DNA of 17,584 bases, taken from CAIKKG01 sp037444725. Its GTDB lineage: Bacteria > Patescibacteriota > Minisyncoccia > UBA6257 > GWB1-50-10. This document shows positions 17,566 to 17,584 of the stretch, in pieces (the first letter of the stretch is position 1; the number at the start of each line of letters is the position of its first letter). The DNA is taken from positions 1 to 17,584 of the forward strand of contig JBBILW010000013.1 of NCBI GenBank assembly GCA_037444725.1, given 5' to 3'. The notes under the pieces are model-generated. The model made no database searches. It was not told the DNA's origin and was given only the letters and a program-made list of their open reading frames with translations. Made by a program: the position numbers and the translations under genes.

Positions 17566-17584
17566 AATAAAAAACTCCCCGAAG

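Overview
The window most likely comes from a member of the Candidate Phyla Radiation (Patescibacteria), probably the Parcubacteria lineage. The evidence is a moderate-GC, very compact genome with the standard bacterial code. It holds a membrane-anchored ClpC-like AAA+ protein next to a small membrane protein, a family-4-type uracil-DNA glycosylase without iron-sulphur cysteines, an ArgRS with an aberrant HIGH motif, an ECF sigma factor paired with a DUF5667 protein, and many orphan proteins. This placement rests on protein recognition only; no database search was possible.

Layout from left to right. 1-1645 (+): the C-terminal end of an amino-acid permease, an O-antigen ligase/Wzy-type membrane protein, and tRNA-Arg(CCG), which overlaps the end of that gene. 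1693-2245 (+): a single orphan gene with a structured leader. 2379-2798 (-): a small conserved membrane protein. 2833-3643 (+): another single orphan gene. 3713-7706 (+): uracil-DNA glycosylase, a small membrane protein, the ClpC-like AAA+ ATPase and a Nudix hydrolase. 7723-8753 (-): the infC-rpmI-rplT translation operon. 8851-9105 (-): a small orphan. 9184-10768 (-): ECF sigma factor and its DUF5667 membrane partner. 10863-11163 (+): a 51-residue orphan cassette. 11221-11532 (-): an orphan. 11644-12834 (-): an unusual sigma-70 factor with a long C-terminal extension. 12938-13343 (+): an 89-residue membrane protein cassette. 13387-14193 (-): smpB and ssrA (tmRNA). 14174-15931: two convergent cytidine-deaminase-family genes. 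15982-17565 (+): argS. No non-coding gap exceeds 300 bases, and no CRISPR array, insertion sequence, integrase or origin was seen.

Two styles of gene are mixed here. Several conserved genes (infC, the 2379-2798 membrane protein, the glycosylase, 4321-4662, argS) have a -10-like box only about 6-10 bases before the start codon, which points to leaderless or nearly leaderless mRNAs. The clearest case is infC, whose inferred start is a rare ATC codon lying at the predicted transcription start. In contrast, a set of single-gene units (1808, 2963, 8851, 10944, 13017, 14244, 15842) each have a TTGACA-like promoter, a leader with a stem-loop that usually begins near the predicted +1, a Shine-Dalgarno site and, in each, an intrinsic terminator. 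Two of them (10944 and 13017) share promoter, leader hairpin, Shine-Dalgarno site and double terminator although their proteins differ.

Functionally the window combines translation (argS, tRNA-Arg, infC, rpmI, rplT), ribosome rescue (smpB, ssrA), transcription control (two sigma factors, one probable anti-sigma factor), protein quality control at the membrane, DNA repair and nucleotide handling (glycosylase, Nudix, two deaminases), and cell-surface polysaccharide. The best candidates for undescribed biology are the sigma factor with a winged-helix-like extension, the twin expression cassettes, and the AAA+ protein with a degenerate first ATPase site.
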